Positions 1 to 6,602 are shown, counted from the first letter of the stretch. The stretch is 9,998 nucleotides of DNA from Christensenella sp034926635 (GCA_034926635.1 JAYFQX010000016.1:1-9998), one strand, 5' to 3'. Translations and numbers: made by a program. Notes: generated from the sequence alone by a model not told the origin.

Positions 1-81
1 TACATACGTTTCTACAATTATGAACGTGTTCAATTGAAAAGCGGACTCACTCCTTTTGAATTAAGGAGTAAATCCGCCTAA
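1..81 (+). CDS. IS3-family transposase OrfB, C-terminal fragment
   Basis: The open frame from the window edge reads through YNYERVQLKSGLTPFELR to a TAA stop at 79-81. The pattern YNxxRxQLKxxxTPxExR is the usual C-terminal tail of the IS3-group integrase (DDE, rve-type) transposase, OrfB. The catalytic DDE residues lie upstream, outside the window, so it is unknown whether the enzyme is intact. In this family OrfB is normally made as an OrfAB fusion by programmed frameshifting and catalyses copy-out-paste-in transposition through a circular intermediate. The tail itself ends normally, with the stop 59 bases before the IS end. Confidence 0.85.
   Translation, partial: YIRFYNYERVQLKSGLTPFELRSKSA
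41..77 (+). repeat. Inverted repeat over the transposase stop region
   Basis: GCGGA (41-45) pairs with TCCGC (73-77), and ACTCCTT (49-55) pairs with AAGGAGT (63-69). The two stems are separated by a three-by-three internal loop, and the terminal loop has seven bases. The structure covers the last transposase codons just before the stop. It has no strong T-run after it, so it is not a clear terminator. It may only reflect structure in the IS mRNA end. Confidence 0.4.
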
Positions 82-117
82 TCTTTAGCTATTCTACGAC
101 AGGGGCTTTTTTCTCTG

Positions 118-140
118 TCTGTTCAATAGGGTTCGGTCTA
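118..140 (-). repeat. IS3-family right terminal inverted repeat (IRR)
   Basis: Read inward from base 140 on the minus strand this is TAGACCGAACCCTATTGAA. Its first 12 bases match the left end of the second IS (from 9806) with one mismatch. Further inside, both ends share an A-run followed by CCCCTGTCGTAG-like sequence (CCTCCTGTTGTAG at the other end), which supports homology beyond the tip. Confidence 0.75.
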
Positions 141-179
141 ATTGTTTGCGGAAAGGTTTTTTTAATGCACCGGCGCAGG

Positions 180-208
180 TTGTTTCAAACATAGGAAAAT
201 GATATAAT
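180..208 (+). promoter_or_regulatory. Predicted sigma-A promoter for the flippase-like gene
   Basis: A perfect TATAAT (203-208) lies 17 bases after TTGTTT (180-185), which matches the -35 consensus at three of six positions. It lies between the IS end at 140 and the gene start at 262. The gene therefore appears to keep its own promoter and does not need one from the IS. Confidence 0.55.
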
Positions 209-261
209 GCAATCACTGCGAAAACGCGGTTTTAAATTGATGGGGATGAGACGGGAACGTT

Positions 262-1533
262 ATGCACAGACTGTTAATCGGAAACGATAGAAATCTCAAA
301 AGAAGGGCGTACATCTGGAATATTGTCGGCAGCTTGATTGCCGCGCTTACTTCCGTATTTCTGCTGTTTGCGGTTTCCCGCATCAGCGGTGCGACGCAGG
401 CTGGCATTTTCACGCTTGCTTTTTCCACGGCACAGATGATGCTCACCATCGGTCTTTATGAAATGCGTCCGTACCAGGCTACAGACGTGGAAGAAATTTA
501 TCCGTTCAGCGATTACTTGATCTCCCGTGCGGTCACCTGCACACTGATGATTGCAGCAAGCGCTGTTTTTGTGTTTGCGGGCGGTTATACGCAGGAAAAG
601 GGTATGGTGATCCTGCTGATCTGCGTATTTAAGATGTTTGACGCGCTGGAAGATGTATTTCATGGGTTGTATCAGCAGCGGGGACGCCTTGATGTCGCGG
701 GTAAGTCGCTGGCGCTGCGTATGGGGACTTCCATGGCGGCTTTTATTGTTACGCTGTATTTGACCAATGATTTGATTTTTACCTGCTGGGTATCTATTGC
801 AGCAGCTGCGGTGGGGTTTGCGCTTTTTAACCTGACGATTTTCCGAAGTTTTTATCAGGGAAAATTTCATTTCTGCGGGAAAGCGCTAAGAAAACTGTTG
901 TGGGCATGCCTTCCGTTGTTTTTGAGCTCATTTATGTTGATTTTTGTAAATAACGCACCGAAATATGCGATAGACGCCTATATTCCATCAGAAGCGTTCC
1001 AGGCATATTACGGCTATATTTTTATGCCGGCTTTTGTGATCAATCTTTTTGGTACGTTTTTGTTCAAACCCATGGTGACGCCCATGGCAGATCAATGGGT
1101 GCTTGGAAATAAGAAAGAGCTCTTGCGCATGATTTTGAAACTGGCGGGAGCGATTGTGGTCTTGACGGTTGTGCTGGAAGCCGCATGCTATTTTATCGGA
1201 ATCCCACTTCTTTCGTGGTTCTATGCCGCAGACCTTTCCGCGTATCGCGCAGAACTTATGGTGCTGGTGCTGGGCGGTGGTTTTAACGCGCTGGTCTCAC
1301 TGATGTTTTATTCTATTACTGTCATCCGAAAACAGCGTTATGTGGTGATCGGATATGGTGCGGCGCTTATTTTCGCGCTTGCAGCATCTAATTTACTGGT
1401 ACCGCACGCGGGGCTGATGGGCGCTTCGCTTGCTTATCTGCTTTCTATGGCGGTGCTTGTTGTCATTTTTGCCTGTATTTTCGGTGTGTGCTTCAAAAAA
1501 GGACATTATACGCCTGCGGAAGAAAGCAAATAG
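262..1533 (+). CDS. Polysaccharide flippase-like integral membrane protein (Wzx/MATE-like)
   Basis: A 423-residue, strongly hydrophobic protein with about 10-12 predicted membrane helices (for example near residues 20-40, 92-110, 152-192, 212-230, 248-268, 293-315, 330-352 and 386-410). It has a basic N-terminus (NLKRRAYIWN) and a short charged C-tail. Overall layout, the opening KRRAYIWNIVGSLIAALTSV and length fit the polysaccharide-export group of the MOP superfamily, which moves lipid-linked glycans across the membrane. No substrate can be assigned, because no glycosyltransferase is present in the window. A TGA in frame at 247-249 rules out an upstream start, and the next ATG is near residue 59. 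The SD is weak (GGGA, five bases before ATG). A -10/-35 pair lies upstream and a terminator follows by about 28 bases, so it is probably monocistronic. A role as another MOP-type exporter is possible. Confidence 0.75.
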   Translation: MHRLLIGNDRNLKRRAYIWNIVGSLIAALTSVFLLFAVSRISGATQAGIFTLAFSTAQMMLTIGLYEMRPYQATDVEEIYPFSDYLISRAVTCTLMIAASAVFVFAGGYTQEKGMVILLICVFKMFDALEDVFHGLYQQRGRLDVAGKSLALRMGTSMAAFIVTLYLTNDLIFTCWVSIAAAAVGFALFNLTIFRSFYQGKFHFCGKALRKLLWACLPLFLSSFMLIFVNNAPKYAIDAYIPSEAFQAYYGYIFMPAFVINLFGTFLFKPMVTPMADQWVLGNKKELLRMILKLAGAIVVLTVVLEAACYFIGIPLLSWFYAADLSAYRAELMVLVLGGGFNALVSLMFYSITVIRKQRYVVIGYGAALIFALAASNLLVPHAGLMGASLAYLLSMAVLVVIFACIFGVCFKKGHYTPAEESK

Positions 1534-1559
1534 CATTCTTATTGCAGCAGCTCGTTTTC

Positions 1560-1583
1560 AGCGGCGCAACACGCCGCTTTTTT
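1560..1583 (+). terminator. Rho-independent terminator after the flippase-like gene
   Basis: GCGGCG (1561-1566) pairs with CGCCGC (1572-1577) around a five-base loop, extended by an A-T pair, and is followed by a run of six T on the plus strand. It sits 28 bases after the stop. On the minus strand the same hairpin lies just past the DUF1294 stop but is followed by TGAAAA, so it would be weak in that direction. Confidence 0.85.
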
Positions 1584-1595
1584 ATGCCTGTTTTT

Positions 1596-1868
1596 TCAAA
1601 AAGGGATCCGCCCATAAAGCCAGATAAGAAAAATGGTTTGCAGTACACAAAAAAGGGGTGTAAGCAGCCGAAATTTCCACTTGCGCGTTTTGTGGCGAAA
1701 ACACGGCATCCCGATCAAAAAACCGTATGCTCCGCCCAGCGCAATGAGAAGGACGAGCGCTTTTTCCGGAACGCGGCGTTTGCCGCGGACTGCCGCGCGT
1801 TTATCGCAGCCGCACACAGCAAAAGCAATGATGTTCATAATAATAAAATAGAAAAAAATATATCTCAT
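1596..1868 (-). CDS. DUF1294 family small membrane protein
   Basis: A 90-residue protein with the DUF1294 pattern: an N-terminal hydrophobic helix (3-20), then CDKRAA (21-26), RRVPEKAL (31-38), a GG-containing helix (about 39-54), FRHKT (57-61) and a last helix (about 68-85). Length and motif order are those of the stand-alone clostridial form. The biochemical role of DUF1294 is unknown. Related domains also occur fused to cold-shock domains in other bacteria. The gene is convergent with the flippase-like gene and lies downstream of the terminator of the protease-pseudokinase gene, so it is a separate unit. No SD precedes the ATG. Instead an extended -10 (TGCTATAAT) ends seven bases before it, which suggests a leaderless transcript. 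The start is supported by family alignment of the N-terminal helix. Confidence 0.85.
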   Translation of the reverse strand: MRYIFFYFIIMNIIAFAVCGCDKRAAVRGKRRVPEKALVLLIALGGAYGFLIGMPCFRHKTRKWKFRLLTPLFCVLQTIFLIWLYGRIPF

Positions 1869-1875
1869 GGCTATG

Positions 1876-1905
1876 ATTATAGCATAGGAAACATGGTTTT
1901 GTGAT
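1876..1905 (-). promoter_or_regulatory. Extended -10 promoter for the DUF1294 gene, likely leaderless
   Basis: On the minus strand TGCTATAAT (1876-1884) is a perfect extended -10. A -35 candidate ATCACA (1900-1905) lies 18 bases upstream and matches the consensus at four of six positions. The -10 ends seven bases before the ATG at 1868, so the expected first transcribed base is at or beside the start codon. Confidence 0.55.
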
Positions 1906-1907
1906 AG

Positions 1908-1941
1908 AAAAAAAGAGATCCTGCTAAAGCAGGATCTCTTT
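1908..1941 (-). terminator. Rho-independent terminator of the protease-pseudokinase gene
   Basis: AAAGAGATCCTGC (1912-1924) and GCAGGATCTCTTT (1929-1941) form a perfect 13-bp stem with a four-base loop. On the minus strand it is followed by a T-run (A at 1908-1914 on the plus strand). It starts 14 bases after the stop of the upstream minus-strand gene and just before the -35 of the DUF1294 promoter. Confidence 0.93.
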
Positions 1942-1955
1942 GGAAGTCAAATATG

Positions 1956-4424
1956 TTATAGCCTGTATAGCCTATAGATGTATCCGTCTGCATAAGAATA
2001 AACGTCTATGACATCAACGTTGATAATAGTAAAATCATAACAAGCCGCGCCGCCGTTAACGTAGGTTTGTCCTTGCATTTCCCAATAGGGACCGCCGCCA
2101 TCTGTCCAAGGGATGTTGTAAGAGGTGGTATAGTCGTTATCCATGGAAAAATAGTAATCGTTGTCAGTCCAATACCCCATCAAAAAATTAGTCATTAAAT
2201 ACTCATCGTTATATATTTTTTCTATGGCCGCGGGATAATCGAGATAGGGGATTAGATCATTAATGCTGGTTGCATTCATAATCGCAAGTGCAGCTTGTTC
2301 TTCACCAAGATATTTTGTGATTTCAAAACAAGCACGCGCGGTTGCATAATCCCCGGCGTTAAAGGCGTCGACGCCTTGGTCATAAACTGCGGGCAGTATT
2401 TCTTCCAAGGCTGCCGCAACACTCTCGCTATCCGCATAAGGTAATAGGGCTTGATACATGGTAAGGGCATCGGCAGAATCGTTTGAGGCAATAATACCAA
2501 GAGCGCAAATGGCAGCATAATCGCCGGCGCCGTTGTAGTCGCCCAGCGCTTCGAAAATAGAAAGTGCGGTCTGGTAATCCTCGATACTAAGATAAAATAA
2601 TCCGCGTGTAAAATCTATGTTTTTGATTTCATCTTCAGAAATCCCGCTTGCTTTATAACGCGAAAGCATTTCTTCACCTTGCTCTATTTCCCCCTGCCCA
2701 AGCAGGTAAAGACCTTGTTCATAATCGATCTTTGGCAGCAGTTTGACTGCGTCGGGAAAATCGCCCAGCGCCTCGAGCGCGCTTCGCGCACCGTCGAAAT
2801 CGCCGCTTTCGAGCATGACGCCTGCCTCGGCGAAATCACGTAGGTTGCGGATATCATCATTGACAGCGGGAAGCTTTTCAATCGTGCTCAACGCCCGCTT
2901 GTAGTTATCCTTGGCAAGAAAATCAATCGCAGTATTATATGTGGTTATGAAAAGAGATGCGCAAACGACCAAAGCCACGGCAACGCCGCCGGCTACGGAA
3001 AAAACAATGATCTTTTTTTTGCGCTTTTTTGTCATGGGTTTGTGCTCTTTTTTGGCAGGCTGCGTTGGTGCTGCAATATATTCGGGAGATTGATCCAAAT
3101 GCAGTATGGAGACCAGCTCTGATACGTCGGACAATCGGACTTCCGGGCGTAGCGCAAGGGACAGCTTCAATGACTGTCGCTGCGAGTTGGTGAGGTCGAG
3201 TGCGTCAATTTTTGCCTGGGCAGCGCTGTCGTCTTCCATTCGGGTCATGACGTCAGGAAGCGTTTCTCCCGTCAGCATGCGGTAGATCACCGCGCCAAGC
3301 TGGTATACGTCGGTAAACGCACCGGTTTGCTGCGGCTGGCGGTACTGCTCAGGCGCGGAATATCCGCTGACCGGATTTTGCTCTTTGCCCGGTATTAAAA
3401 ATGCCTGCATAGTGTCTTTGGAAAGGCGAATATTTTGCGGATAAACGGCAAGGCTTAACTGCGCGCGTTTATGCATTTCGTCTAATGAGCGGATCACGGG
3501 CGTTAAAGTACGCAGCATGGAATCAAATTGGAAGTGCCCTTTGTTTTTATCAAGATATGCGGACAGTGTGACGGTCTTGCCGATGCTTCCGGTCTTTTTT
3601 ATTCTTTTTCGAAGTACGAAGAAATAAAGAAGTACGGCGAAAGCTGCGACGGCGATTGCGGCAATTACCCAGATAATCCCGGAATAAACGATGTTTGAAC
3701 TTGCCTGGAAAGCAATGCCTTCGCTTTTGAGGGTCGAAAGCACTTCAGAGATACTGATAGCACCGTTGACGCCGGAACTGTCTTCGTAAAAATTTGCGCT
3801 GTAAGTACTGATGCCGAGAACAACTCCGCTCTCTGAAACCAGCGGACCGCCGGAGTTCCCATGGTTGATATCCGCGTTCACCTGTAACGCAGTGGCAGAC
3901 GCGCCGGTTGTAGATGCGTTTACATCTTTAACCCCGCTGACAATGCCGTCCGTTACCGTTGCGTCTTCCGTCATCGAGCCTCCGCTTGAAAAAAGAACAT
4001 CGGCGGAGCCGGGGAAGCCGATGGCATATACGCGTTTTCCGGTCAGCGAATAGGGATCGCCGTCAAAAAGCGATAGGGGTTTCATGCCATCGATTGGCGT
4101 ATTCAACTGCAAAATACAGAAATCACGCTCTGGCACTGCTTTGACGATGGTGGCTTCTGTATAATCATAATCTCCATAATAAACAAGGATGGTTCCCATA
4201 TTACCATCGATAACATGGTTGTTGGTAATAATATACTCGATAGAATTCGAAGTGCCAATAGCAAAGCCGGAACCAAAACCGGTGCCTTCCTCTACAGGCA
4301 CGACGACACGCACTACAGAATCGCGCACATCAAGCACCTTGCTCGGCACAGAGTCGGCGGCAAAAGAGATGGAACAACTGAAAATAAGGATAACTACAAG
4401 AAGGACGCAAACCCATTTTTTCAT
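1956..4424 (-). CDS. HtrA-like serine protease - pseudokinase - TPR membrane protein
   Basis: An 822-residue multidomain protein. Residues 1-23 are a signal peptide. Residues 25-240 are a trypsin/HtrA-like protease with a readable triad: His70 in TNNHVID, Asp101 in ERDFCILQL, Ser191 in GNSGGPL. A membrane helix (249-271) is followed by basic RKRIKK. Residues 300-445 resemble only the C-lobe of a Ser/Thr kinase, with APE at 357-359, TDVYQLGAVIYRMLTG from 371 and RPEVR at 426-430. The N-lobe (glycine loop, VAIK lysine) is absent, the HRD aspartate position reads Ala (LSLAVYPQNIRL), and DFG reads IPG (344-346), so it should be catalytically dead. A second helix (472-495) follows KKRKKK. Then come TPR-like repeats (about 496-717; ALGDF and ALGDY motifs) and an aromatic C-terminal domain (740-822). 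Positive charges put protease and TPRs outside and the pseudokinase inside. GGAGG eight bases before ATG 4424 decides the start; a GTG at 4439 overlaps this SD. Protease activity is plausible; the substrate is unknown. Confidence 0.85.
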   Translation of the reverse strand: MKKWVCVLLVVILIFSCSISFAADSVPSKVLDVRDSVVRVVVPVEEGTGFGSGFAIGTSNSIEYIITNNHVIDGNMGTILVYYGDYDYTEATIVKAVPERDFCILQLNTPIDGMKPLSLFDGDPYSLTGKRVYAIGFPGSADVLFSSGGSMTEDATVTDGIVSGVKDVNASTTGASATALQVNADINHGNSGGPLVSESGVVLGISTYSANFYEDSSGVNGAISISEVLSTLKSEGIAFQASSNIVYSGIIWVIAAIAVAAFAVLLYFFVLRKRIKKTGSIGKTVTLSAYLDKNKGHFQFDSMLRTLTPVIRSLDEMHKRAQLSLAVYPQNIRLSKDTMQAFLIPGKEQNPVSGYSAPEQYRQPQQTGAFTDVYQLGAVIYRMLTGETLPDVMTRMEDDSAAQAKIDALDLTNSQRQSLKLSLALRPEVRLSDVSELVSILHLDQSPEYIAAPTQPAKKEHKPMTKKRKKKIIVFSVAGGVAVALVVCASLFITTYNTAIDFLAKDNYKRALSTIEKLPAVNDDIRNLRDFAEAGVMLESGDFDGARSALEALGDFPDAVKLLPKIDYEQGLYLLGQGEIEQGEEMLSRYKASGISEDEIKNIDFTRGLFYLSIEDYQTALSIFEALGDYNGAGDYAAICALGIIASNDSADALTMYQALLPYADSESVAAALEEILPAVYDQGVDAFNAGDYATARACFEITKYLGEEQAALAIMNATSINDLIPYLDYPAAIEKIYNDEYLMTNFLMGYWTDNDYYFSMDNDYTTSYNIPWTDGGGPYWEMQGQTYVNGGAACYDFTIINVDVIDVYSYADGYIYRLYRL

Positions 4425-4432
4425 ATTAAGAT

Positions 4433-4437
4433 CCTCC
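4433..4437 (-). promoter_or_regulatory. Ribosome binding site that decides the protease-pseudokinase start
   Basis: On the minus strand GGAGG lies eight bases before the ATG at 4422-4424. An in-frame GTG at 4437-4439 overlaps the SD itself and would add MEDLN in front of a normal signal peptide (MKKWVCVLL). The ATG is therefore preferred. Confidence 0.85.
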
Positions 4438-4468
4438 ACCCAAATAAAATAAGTTTAAGCCTATTTCC

Positions 4469-4474
4469 ATTATA
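4469..4474 (-). promoter_or_regulatory. -10 element upstream of the protease-pseudokinase gene
   Basis: A perfect TATAAT on the minus strand lies about 32 bases before the SD, between this gene and the Gx transporter gene. No good -35 is seen at 16-18 bases spacing. No convincing terminator is seen after the Gx gene either, so the protease gene may be transcribed from here, by readthrough from the redox operon, or both. Confidence 0.45.
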
Positions 4475-4511
4475 CTATAAAGCGATACCAAAAAAGGTAA
4501 ATCTATTAAAA

Positions 4512-5036
4512 TTAGTTAATTTTATACAAAGGATTTTTTTGAATGCGTGAAAATACGAGTTTTCCCAATATTCCCATAAAAAAACCACAGACCGCACCGG
4601 TAATGCACAGAACCGGAAGATAAAAAGATACCTGCGGCGTGGATGTAAAAAGTACGGCGCAAAAAAGCTGCGCGAGGTTATGTGCGACACCTCCCAAAAC
4701 GCTTATTTTGATGATGGAAAGCCGCGTAAGAAAAAGCCGCATGATAAAAATGGAAAGCAGTCCTCCCGAGAGAGAGAAAAACAGCATGGTCAATGCGCCT
4801 CCAAAGATAGAAGCGAGCAGACAGCGCGCGACGCAGATCATGACGGCATAAGGTACGCCTAAATAATACAGCGCGAAAAGCGAGACAATGTTAGCCAGCC
4901 CCAGCTTAAAGCCCGGCAGCGGAAGCAGTGCGGAAACCGCGCCGTCAAGAAGCGAAAGTGCCAGTGCAATCCCGCAAAGAACGGCTGATAAAACGAAGCG
5001 GTAGGTTTTGGAGTCCTGTTTAGCCTGTAATGCCAT
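4512..5036 (-). CDS. Gx transporter family protein (heptaprenyl diphosphate synthase component I-like)
   Basis: A 174-residue, five- to six-helix membrane protein with the signature segments PGFKLGLANI (41-50), SLSGGLLSIF (88-97) and GGVAHNLAQL (115-124). These identify the family annotated as Gx transporter or Hpre_diP_synt_I (PF07456, from memory), which resembles ECF-type S components. The old enzyme name is probably misleading for a stand-alone membrane protein; the transported substrate is not known. ATG 5036 is chosen because GAGGGGA lies nine bases upstream; an alternative ATG at 5045 has that SD almost touching it. The gene overlaps the end of the NusG-domain-II gene by 17 bases, which points to translational coupling. 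The neighbours (ApbE and NusG domain II) are frequent partners in Bacillota and suggest a part in envelope redox chemistry. Confidence 0.88.
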   Translation of the reverse strand: MALQAKQDSKTYRFVLSAVLCGIALALSLLDGAVSALLPLPGFKLGLANIVSLFALYYLGVPYAVMICVARCLLASIFGGALTMLFFSLSGGLLSIFIMRLFLTRLSIIKISVLGGVAHNLAQLFCAVLFTSTPQVSFYLPVLCITGAVCGFFMGILGKLVFSRIQKNPLYKIN

Positions 5037-5412
5037 CGGGCACATTCCCCTCTTTCCCCGTGATCGTGGCGGAAACGCCGTTGGGCGCGCATATAATACT
5101 CTGCCCTGCCCTAGATATCCTGCCTGTTTTTCGGCACTGATTATTGGGGCAGTTGGTATCGCTCACCCAAACTTCGCCGCCGGAAATGGTAAATACATTA
5201 TGATAATCTCCATCCACGGTATATTGTGCGTCCTCGGACAAAGGCAGCGTAGCGACGATCTGCCCGTTTTTGCGGAAGACAACCTGATCTCCTGCTGTTT
5301 TGGGGAGTGTAAAAAACCAGATGCCGATCACGACAGCGACGATAGCAGCAGTGAAAACAATATCGCTGAAGCGGATAAGCGGCGGCTTTTTTTGTGGATT
5401 TTGTTTTCTCAT
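5020..5412 (-). CDS. NusG domain II-containing membrane-anchored protein
   Basis: A 130-residue protein with a basic N-terminus, one membrane helix (about 16-35) and an external domain matching NusG domain II. The conserved core is NCPNNQC (87-93), then GRISRAGQSIICAPN (97-111), giving three cysteines at 88, 93 and 108. Despite the name it has no transcription-factor NGN or KOW part and is expected outside the membrane. The family is typically encoded next to Gx-transporter and ApbE genes, as here. The cysteines could hold a cofactor or a disulfide, but that is inference. The SD is AAGGAG with only three bases to the ATG, which is short. The gene starts 22 bases after the apbE stop and its end overlaps the Gx gene, so it is the third of four genes in one operon. 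Confidence 0.88.
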   Translation of the reverse strand: MRKQNPQKKPPLIRFSDIVFTAAIVAVVIGIWFFTLPKTAGDQVVFRKNGQIVATLPLSEDAQYTVDGDYHNVFTISGGEVWVSDTNCPNNQCRKTGRISRAGQSIICAPNGVSATITGKEGNVPDGITG

Positions 5413-5434
5413 AAGCTCCTTTCCAAAAAAACGG

Positions 5435-6448
5435 TCACGATACAGCCATATAAGAATCGTTTGTGATTTTTAAAGCATATTTGGATGCAAAGCCTTCTGT
5501 GGTAAGGATATGATGGTCGTTTGTGAGGTATAAAACGTCTGCGCCGTGTGCCTGCGCAAAAGCGATTCCTTTTTCTGCACCCATCACAAATAACGCGGTG
5601 GAATAAGCATCCGATAAAAAACCGTTATCGCACACCACGGTTACGGAAGTGATGCCGCTGTTTGCGGGGTAACCGGTTTGCGGATCAAGTAAATGATAAT
5701 AATAAACCCCGTCTTCCGTGAAACCGCGCTCATAGGTTCCGGAGGTGGAAACAAACCGACCGTTAAGATCCATCGTAGCCATATAATCATTTTCGGTTCC
5801 TTCGGGGTCGCGTATGCCTATGCGGTAACCTGCGCCGTCTGGTTTTTGCCCCACGGCATAAAGGCTTCCGCCGACCGAAAGAATTGCGGACTGTACGCCG
5901 GCGTCATTTAAATTTTGCGCAAGACGGTCAAGGGCATAGCCTTTCACGCAGCCGCCAAGGTCAATTTGCGTCCCGCCTGCATTTACGCGAGTGCCGTTTA
6001 TGGAAACGTTTTGGTAATCTGTTTTCTTGAGCAGCGCTGATAAAGTCTCGGCGTCCGGGACTTGTGCGTCTTCTGTGCCGAAACCCCAGGCGGAGATCAC
6101 AGTGCCGAGGGCAGGATTAAATGCGCCGCCCGTTTCTTTTGCGGCGGCGATGGAATCTGCCAGAACTTGCGCGGTGGCATCCGAAACGATTACATCTTCG
6201 CCGCTTTGCGCGTTGATGCGCGCAACATCGCTGTCGGCAATGGTTTTAGACATTTCGTCCTCGATCCGGCGTAGGATTTCGTTGTTTTGCACCAAGATAT
6301 CACTGTCATCCGTATACACCGTTTGGGTAATAATGGTGTTCATGGCATAGGTTTCTGAAGTCTCCGGCGTATTGGAAGCAGCGCACCCTGCTATCCATGG
6401 AGTAAGACCTAAAAATGCTGCGGTAATGAGGCAAAAAATTCGTTTCAT
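5435..6448 (-). CDS. apbE: FAD:protein FMN transferase, ApbE-family lipoprotein
   Basis: ApbE moves FMN from FAD onto a threonine or serine of exported flavoproteins in a magnesium-dependent reaction. The 337-residue protein has a lipoprotein signal with lipobox IAGC (Cys22), so it should be anchored on the outer face of the membrane. Family marks are GGAFNPALG (107-115), DLGGCVKGYALDRL (163-176), ILSVGGSLYAVG (189-200), YYHLLDPQTGYPA (250-262) and SDAYSTALFVMG (279-290), the last including the metal-site Asp280. Length is normal and no truncation is seen. There is no SD before its ATG; instead the ATG overlaps the stop of an upstream 27-codon gene as ATGA, so translation is probably coupled. 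No FMN-binding-domain partner is encoded in the window; targets must lie elsewhere. A homologue in the Listeria electron-transfer system is called FmnB (from memory). Confidence 0.93.
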   Translation of the reverse strand: MKRIFCLITAAFLGLTPWIAGCAASNTPETSETYAMNTIITQTVYTDDSDILVQNNEILRRIEDEMSKTIADSDVARINAQSGEDVIVSDATAQVLADSIAAAKETGGAFNPALGTVISAWGFGTEDAQVPDAETLSALLKKTDYQNVSINGTRVNAGGTQIDLGGCVKGYALDRLAQNLNDAGVQSAILSVGGSLYAVGQKPDGAGYRIGIRDPEGTENDYMATMDLNGRFVSTSGTYERGFTEDGVYYYHLLDPQTGYPANSGITSVTVVCDNGFLSDAYSTALFVMGAEKGIAFAQAHGADVLYLTNDHHILTTEGFASKYALKITNDSYMAVS

Positions 6449-6528
6449 CGGTATGACAGCACCAAAAGCACGATTGCAAACGCAATAAACGGGATCAGGA
6501 ATAAGAGTCGTTTTAATCCAAGCTTCAT
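6445..6528 (-). CDS. 27-residue single-pass membrane peptide, first gene of the apbE operon
   Basis: A short frame encodes 27 residues: a basic start (MKLGLKRLL) followed by one hydrophobic helix and the ending LVLSYR. It has the best SD in the operon, AAGGAG six bases before ATG 6528. Its TGA overlaps the apbE ATG as ATGA, while apbE itself has no SD. An extended -10 promoter lies 46 bases upstream. These features argue that the peptide is really translated. I do not recognise the family. It could be a small subunit or stabiliser of the redox complex, or a leader peptide whose role is to drive apbE translation. Basic residues before the helix suggest the N-terminus is inside. It is short enough that automatic annotation would miss it. 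Confidence 0.7.
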   Translation of the reverse strand: MKLGLKRLLFLIPFIAFAIVLLVLSYR

Positions 6529-6573
6529 TATGCGCTCCTTGTAGTAGTACGCGGTAAAGCCGCGCTTTCTGTG

Positions 6574-6602
6574 ATTATAGCACACAAACTGCATTGATAA
6601 AA
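6574..6602 (-). promoter_or_regulatory. Extended -10 promoter of the small peptide-apbE-NusG_II-Gx operon
   Basis: On the minus strand TGCTATAAT (6574-6582) is a perfect extended -10. The -35 area is weak (TTTATC, 6596-6601, spacer 16). It overlaps the -35 of the divergent argS promoter (6594-6599). The expected leader of about 40 bases contains a small CGCGG/CCGCG hairpin (6550-6564). Confidence 0.65.

Larger units (their letters stand above)
1..140 (+). mobile_element. Right end of an IS3-family insertion sequence (partial)
   Basis: The segment contains the C-terminus of an IS3-type DDE transposase, 59 untranslated bases, and a terminal inverted repeat that ends at base 140. The outermost bases, read inward from base 140, are TAGACCGAACCC. 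The element at the right edge of the window starts TAGACTGAACCC. The ends therefore belong to the same or a closely related IS, and both elements face the same way. The rest of this copy lies left of the window, so completeness and target duplication cannot be judged. Family assignment rests on the transposase tail and the paired ends. Confidence 0.85.

Noticed and set aside
207..290. 27-codon frame MQSLRKRGFK overlapping the flippase start
   Set aside because: Its ATG lies inside the TATAAT promoter element, it has no SD, and it overlaps the flippase gene in another frame.
274..870. Long antisense frame within the flippase gene
   Set aside because: The product is rich in Arg, His and Gln with no domain pattern, and it mirrors a clear membrane protein on the other strand.
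1488..1904. 138-codon plus-strand frame between the flippase-like gene and the protease gene
   Set aside because: It runs over the flippase gene end and its terminator and lies antisense to the well-supported DUF1294 gene; the product resembles no family.
4425..4439. GTG at 4439 as start of the protease-pseudokinase protein
   Set aside because: The codon overlaps the SD of the ATG at 4424 and would place five extra residues in front of a normal signal peptide.
4494..4520. Terminator after the Gx transporter gene
   Set aside because: The AT-rich inverted repeat AAAATTA/TAATTTT has a loop of only two bases and no GC-rich stem, so it is not convincing.
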